Source: Tamarix chinensis (taxonomy: Eukaryota > Streptophyta > Magnoliopsida > Caryophyllales > Tamaricaceae). Taken from it: a stretch of DNA of 64,000 nt. The stretch is taken from contig CM060175.1 of assembly GCA_030549775.1 (NCBI GenBank), forward strand, positions 104,328,922 through 104,392,921, read 5' to 3'. Shown here piece by piece: positions 62,100 to 64,000 of this stretch. Position numbers and translations under genes: made by a program. The notes under the pieces were generated by a model. The model ran no database searches, had not been told where the DNA came from, and saw nothing but the letters and a program-made list of their open reading frames with translations. Each line of letters begins with the position of its first letter. Positions within the stretch are counted from its first letter, which is position 1.

Positions 62100-63087
62100 G
62101 TTTCCTACTTTAACCTCATTACTCTTACTTCTAGATTCAAACCTCCCATTATTCTTCCAATTTACAGAATTAGATCCTCCAAAATTCCTTTTAGGGTACT
62201 CCTAATCCCAATTCCAGGGGGTTTATGATGTCTAGTTCTCCTTATTTGACTCTCTATCTTGGTAGCTATATTAACCATTTCACTTAAGGTACCACAAGGA
62301 TATAACTCTACCTTATCAGCTACCTCAGAGTTAATCTAGCCATTGTAGCATCCTCATCCTCAACAATTCCTGTTTTAATCACTAATACCTCTAGTTCCTT
62401 AAAGTATTCATCCACAGACCTATTCCCCTGATTTAATGTCTGCAACTTTTTATGTAATTCCCTATAATAGTAACTTGGAACAAACCTTTTTCTCATCAAA
62501 ATCTTAAATTCATCCCATGTTTTTATAGGTGGCTCTCCACTCCTACGCCTAGATAAGACAAGATTATGATACCAAGAAGATGCATAGTCTATGAATTCTA
62601 CTACTACTACTTTAATTTTCTTCTCATCATAATAATTATGGCAATCAAACACTAATTCTATCTTTCTTTCCCACTCAAAGTAATAATCAGGGTCATTTCT
62701 CCCATTGAATCTAGGTATATTAAACTTAAGGTTACTTAGATTCCTATCAACTAGATCTAACTCTCTTTCTTGCCTATTATTCTGTATGGGCCTCCTATCT
62801 CTATTATTGGATATTTTATCTTCTAGTTCTTCTAAATTATTTAAGGGTGGAATCCTAGTTCTAGGGTCCATGGGAGCCCTTCCTAATACCCCAGCATGTT
62901 GGTCATCTATTCTGTTATTCTGCAATTCATTGATTCTCATTTCTTATTCTCCTATCCTCTGTTCTAGGTTAGTAGATAAAACAGCTAATTGAGCAGTCAT
63001 TTGATCTTGAAAAGTTCTAAGAGTCTCTAATAAATCATTGCTAGATACCGATATAGATTGATTCACAGATTAGCTGTTATTAGACAT
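62100..63087 (-). pseudogene. Gypsy gag (retrotransposon gag domain)
   Basis: Likely original start at 63087 (reading MSNNS then a stop). It is followed by a heptad-like LLETLRTFQDQMTAQLAVLS stretch, a second stop, and the open frame 62940-62320. There LKFNIPRFNGRNDPDYYFEW, WYHNLV, TWDEFKILMRKRFVPSYYYR and NQGNRSVDEYFKELEVL match the retrotrans_gag domain (F.G..DP..Y..W......F......W..L...F.P........L..L.QG..SV.EY...F..L). A stop at about 62320 ends it; the remainder to 62100 is shifted. Confidence 0.85.
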
Positions 63088-63821
63088 TATAAATTCTATC
63101 AAGGTTTATTTTATTAAGCACAAGATAAGGGCACAGATAACAATCAATCTATAGCCAATATCACACCTTACTATCTATCCAAGCAGAATAACAATTTGAT
63201 CACAATTATATAAAAGGGATCGTAGCACGATCACAAGATTAAAGAGTCTACTAGAACAACACAATAAATTTAAACAGTTGTTGAACCGAACAAGATAGAG
63301 AAATTTCAAGAAAGGAACAAGATTACCGCGATAGCAAATTGTGCAATTAAGCCAATTACTGAGATATGACCCCTCTTCTTGGAGTCCTTACCCCTTTCTA
63401 GAACTAAGGGTTCGCCAGAACTTAACTACTACCTGCGCACTCTTTCAATTGTGAGCAGAGTATCAACTCGTAATAATAATATTAAGTTGATGTCTAATAA
63501 TTGCAGTAATTAGCAAAAGTAAGGCTCAAGTTTACCGATTGAGAAGTATTTCTCGAATATTGTCAAGATTCAATAATCTTGACCAAACCCTAACTGCAAA
63601 TTCGTGTCAATAGTTATTTAGGGTTTCCCAAATAGTTCCTCCTCCGTCAGAACAACCTTCTTAGTCACCGGCTTAATCACGACAAGAATTGTTTGATTCT
63701 TGTCAGTCGCAAACCCTAGAATCAACACTTCAGAACCACGAGTTAGCAAACTCAAGAATGAAGACAGAAAAATAATTTTCAGTGACAAATGAATTAAACC
63801 AAGAGCACTCGAAGATTCGAG
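63088..63821 (-). other. Gypsy leader between primer-binding site and gag
   Basis: About 730 bases with no open frame of note, as expected of an untranslated leader. Confidence 0.5.
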
Positions 63822-63833
63822 GCTCTGATACCA
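63822..63833 (-). other. Primer-binding site, initiator tRNA-Met type
   Basis: On the minus strand TGGTATCAGAGC, complementary to the 3' end of plant initiator tRNA-Met, two bases inside the LTR boundary. This fixes the minus-strand orientation of the element. Confidence 0.9.
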
Positions 63834-63835
63834 AA

Positions 63836-64000
63836 TGATGAAACTTGGACATGTTTCGCAAGTTTTTGCCAGATCAAAAAATCGAGCGCGGGGTTTGATT
63901 CGCCAAGATAATCAGCCTAAGGGTTTTAATCCAAAAGAAGATTAGAAAACTCAGAGCGCAGTTGAATCAACGACTGCTGAAGTTGGAGAATAGAAAAGAT
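63836..64000 (-). repeat. Gypsy 5' LTR (partial)
   Basis: Starts TGATGAAACTTGGACATG and matches 57516-57680 base for base except for 11 substitutions. It continues beyond the window. Confidence 0.9.

Larger units (their letters stand above)
57516..64000 (-). mobile_element. Ty3/gypsy LTR retrotransposon, decayed, 5' LTR cut by window end
   Basis: The minus-strand order is LTR (63836 to edge), primer-binding site, gag, CCHC zinc knuckle, protease, RT, RNase H, integrase, polypurine-like tract, LTR (57516-58227). RT before integrase defines Ty3/gypsy. No chromodomain was seen after integrase; the lineage is not assigned. The five bases before the left LTR are TATTG; the other side lies outside the window. 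The two LTRs differ at 11 of the 165 comparable positions, 10 of them transitions. Several in-frame stops and frameshifts make it non-autonomous. Confidence 0.9.

Overview
This is a window of nuclear DNA from a flowering plant. It is AT-rich and gene-poor. I see one complete protein-coding gene, a three-exon GH3 acyl-acid amido synthetase of the auxin-conjugating type on the + strand (coding exons 35909-38123). Most of the rest is transposable-element debris or low-complexity AT-rich DNA. GT-AG introns, a TATA box, an AATAAA signal, LINE, Copia, Ty3/gypsy, CACTA and MITE remains, and a primer-binding site matching plant initiator tRNA-Met all fit an angiosperm. I could not narrow it to a species.

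Layout. 1-1170: decayed LINE reverse transcriptase (minus strand, runs off the left edge). 1795-6506: an old Copia-like element (minus strand; two LTRs and a gag remnant) split by a 2.4 kb solo-LTR-like repeat. 10832-13053: the most complete member of that repeat family, with TG...CA ends and a target-site duplication. 14-16 kb: a short tandem duplication, MITEs and a 33-aa ORF that looks like a mitochondrial presequence. About 16.84-20.36 kb: a third copy of the repeat family. 21.6-22.0 kb: a degenerate tandem array. 24.9-25.3 kb: a GC-richer islet with two TGTCTC elements flanking a G-box. 28.2 and 34.2 kb: two copies of one MITE. 35.6-38.6 kb: the GH3 gene with TATA box, AUG-free leader and polyadenylation signal. 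40.4 kb: 3' end of a 5'-truncated LINE. 42.7-43.5 kb: an AAT/ATT-rich block. 45.7-48.5 kb: a CACTA (En/Spm) TNP2 transposase pseudogene. 49.3-54.7 kb: two minus-strand LINE remnants, one apparently interrupted by the fourth copy of the solo-LTR-like family. 56.5-57.3 kb: a second CACTA-type fragment. 57516 to the right edge: a minus-strand Ty3/gypsy retrotransposon with gag, protease, reverse transcriptase, RNase H and integrase remains, broken by stops and frameshifts, its 5' LTR cut by the window end.

The GH3 enzyme is expected to adenylate indole-3-acetic acid and join it to an amino acid, lowering free auxin. No other gene in the window works with it. The most unusual structures are inverted duplications inside two dead transposons: a near-perfect 156-bp inverted repeat between the protease and RT regions of the gypsy element, and a smaller composite one in the CACTA pseudogene. 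Both look like template-switch events. I found no convincing new multi-gene system.
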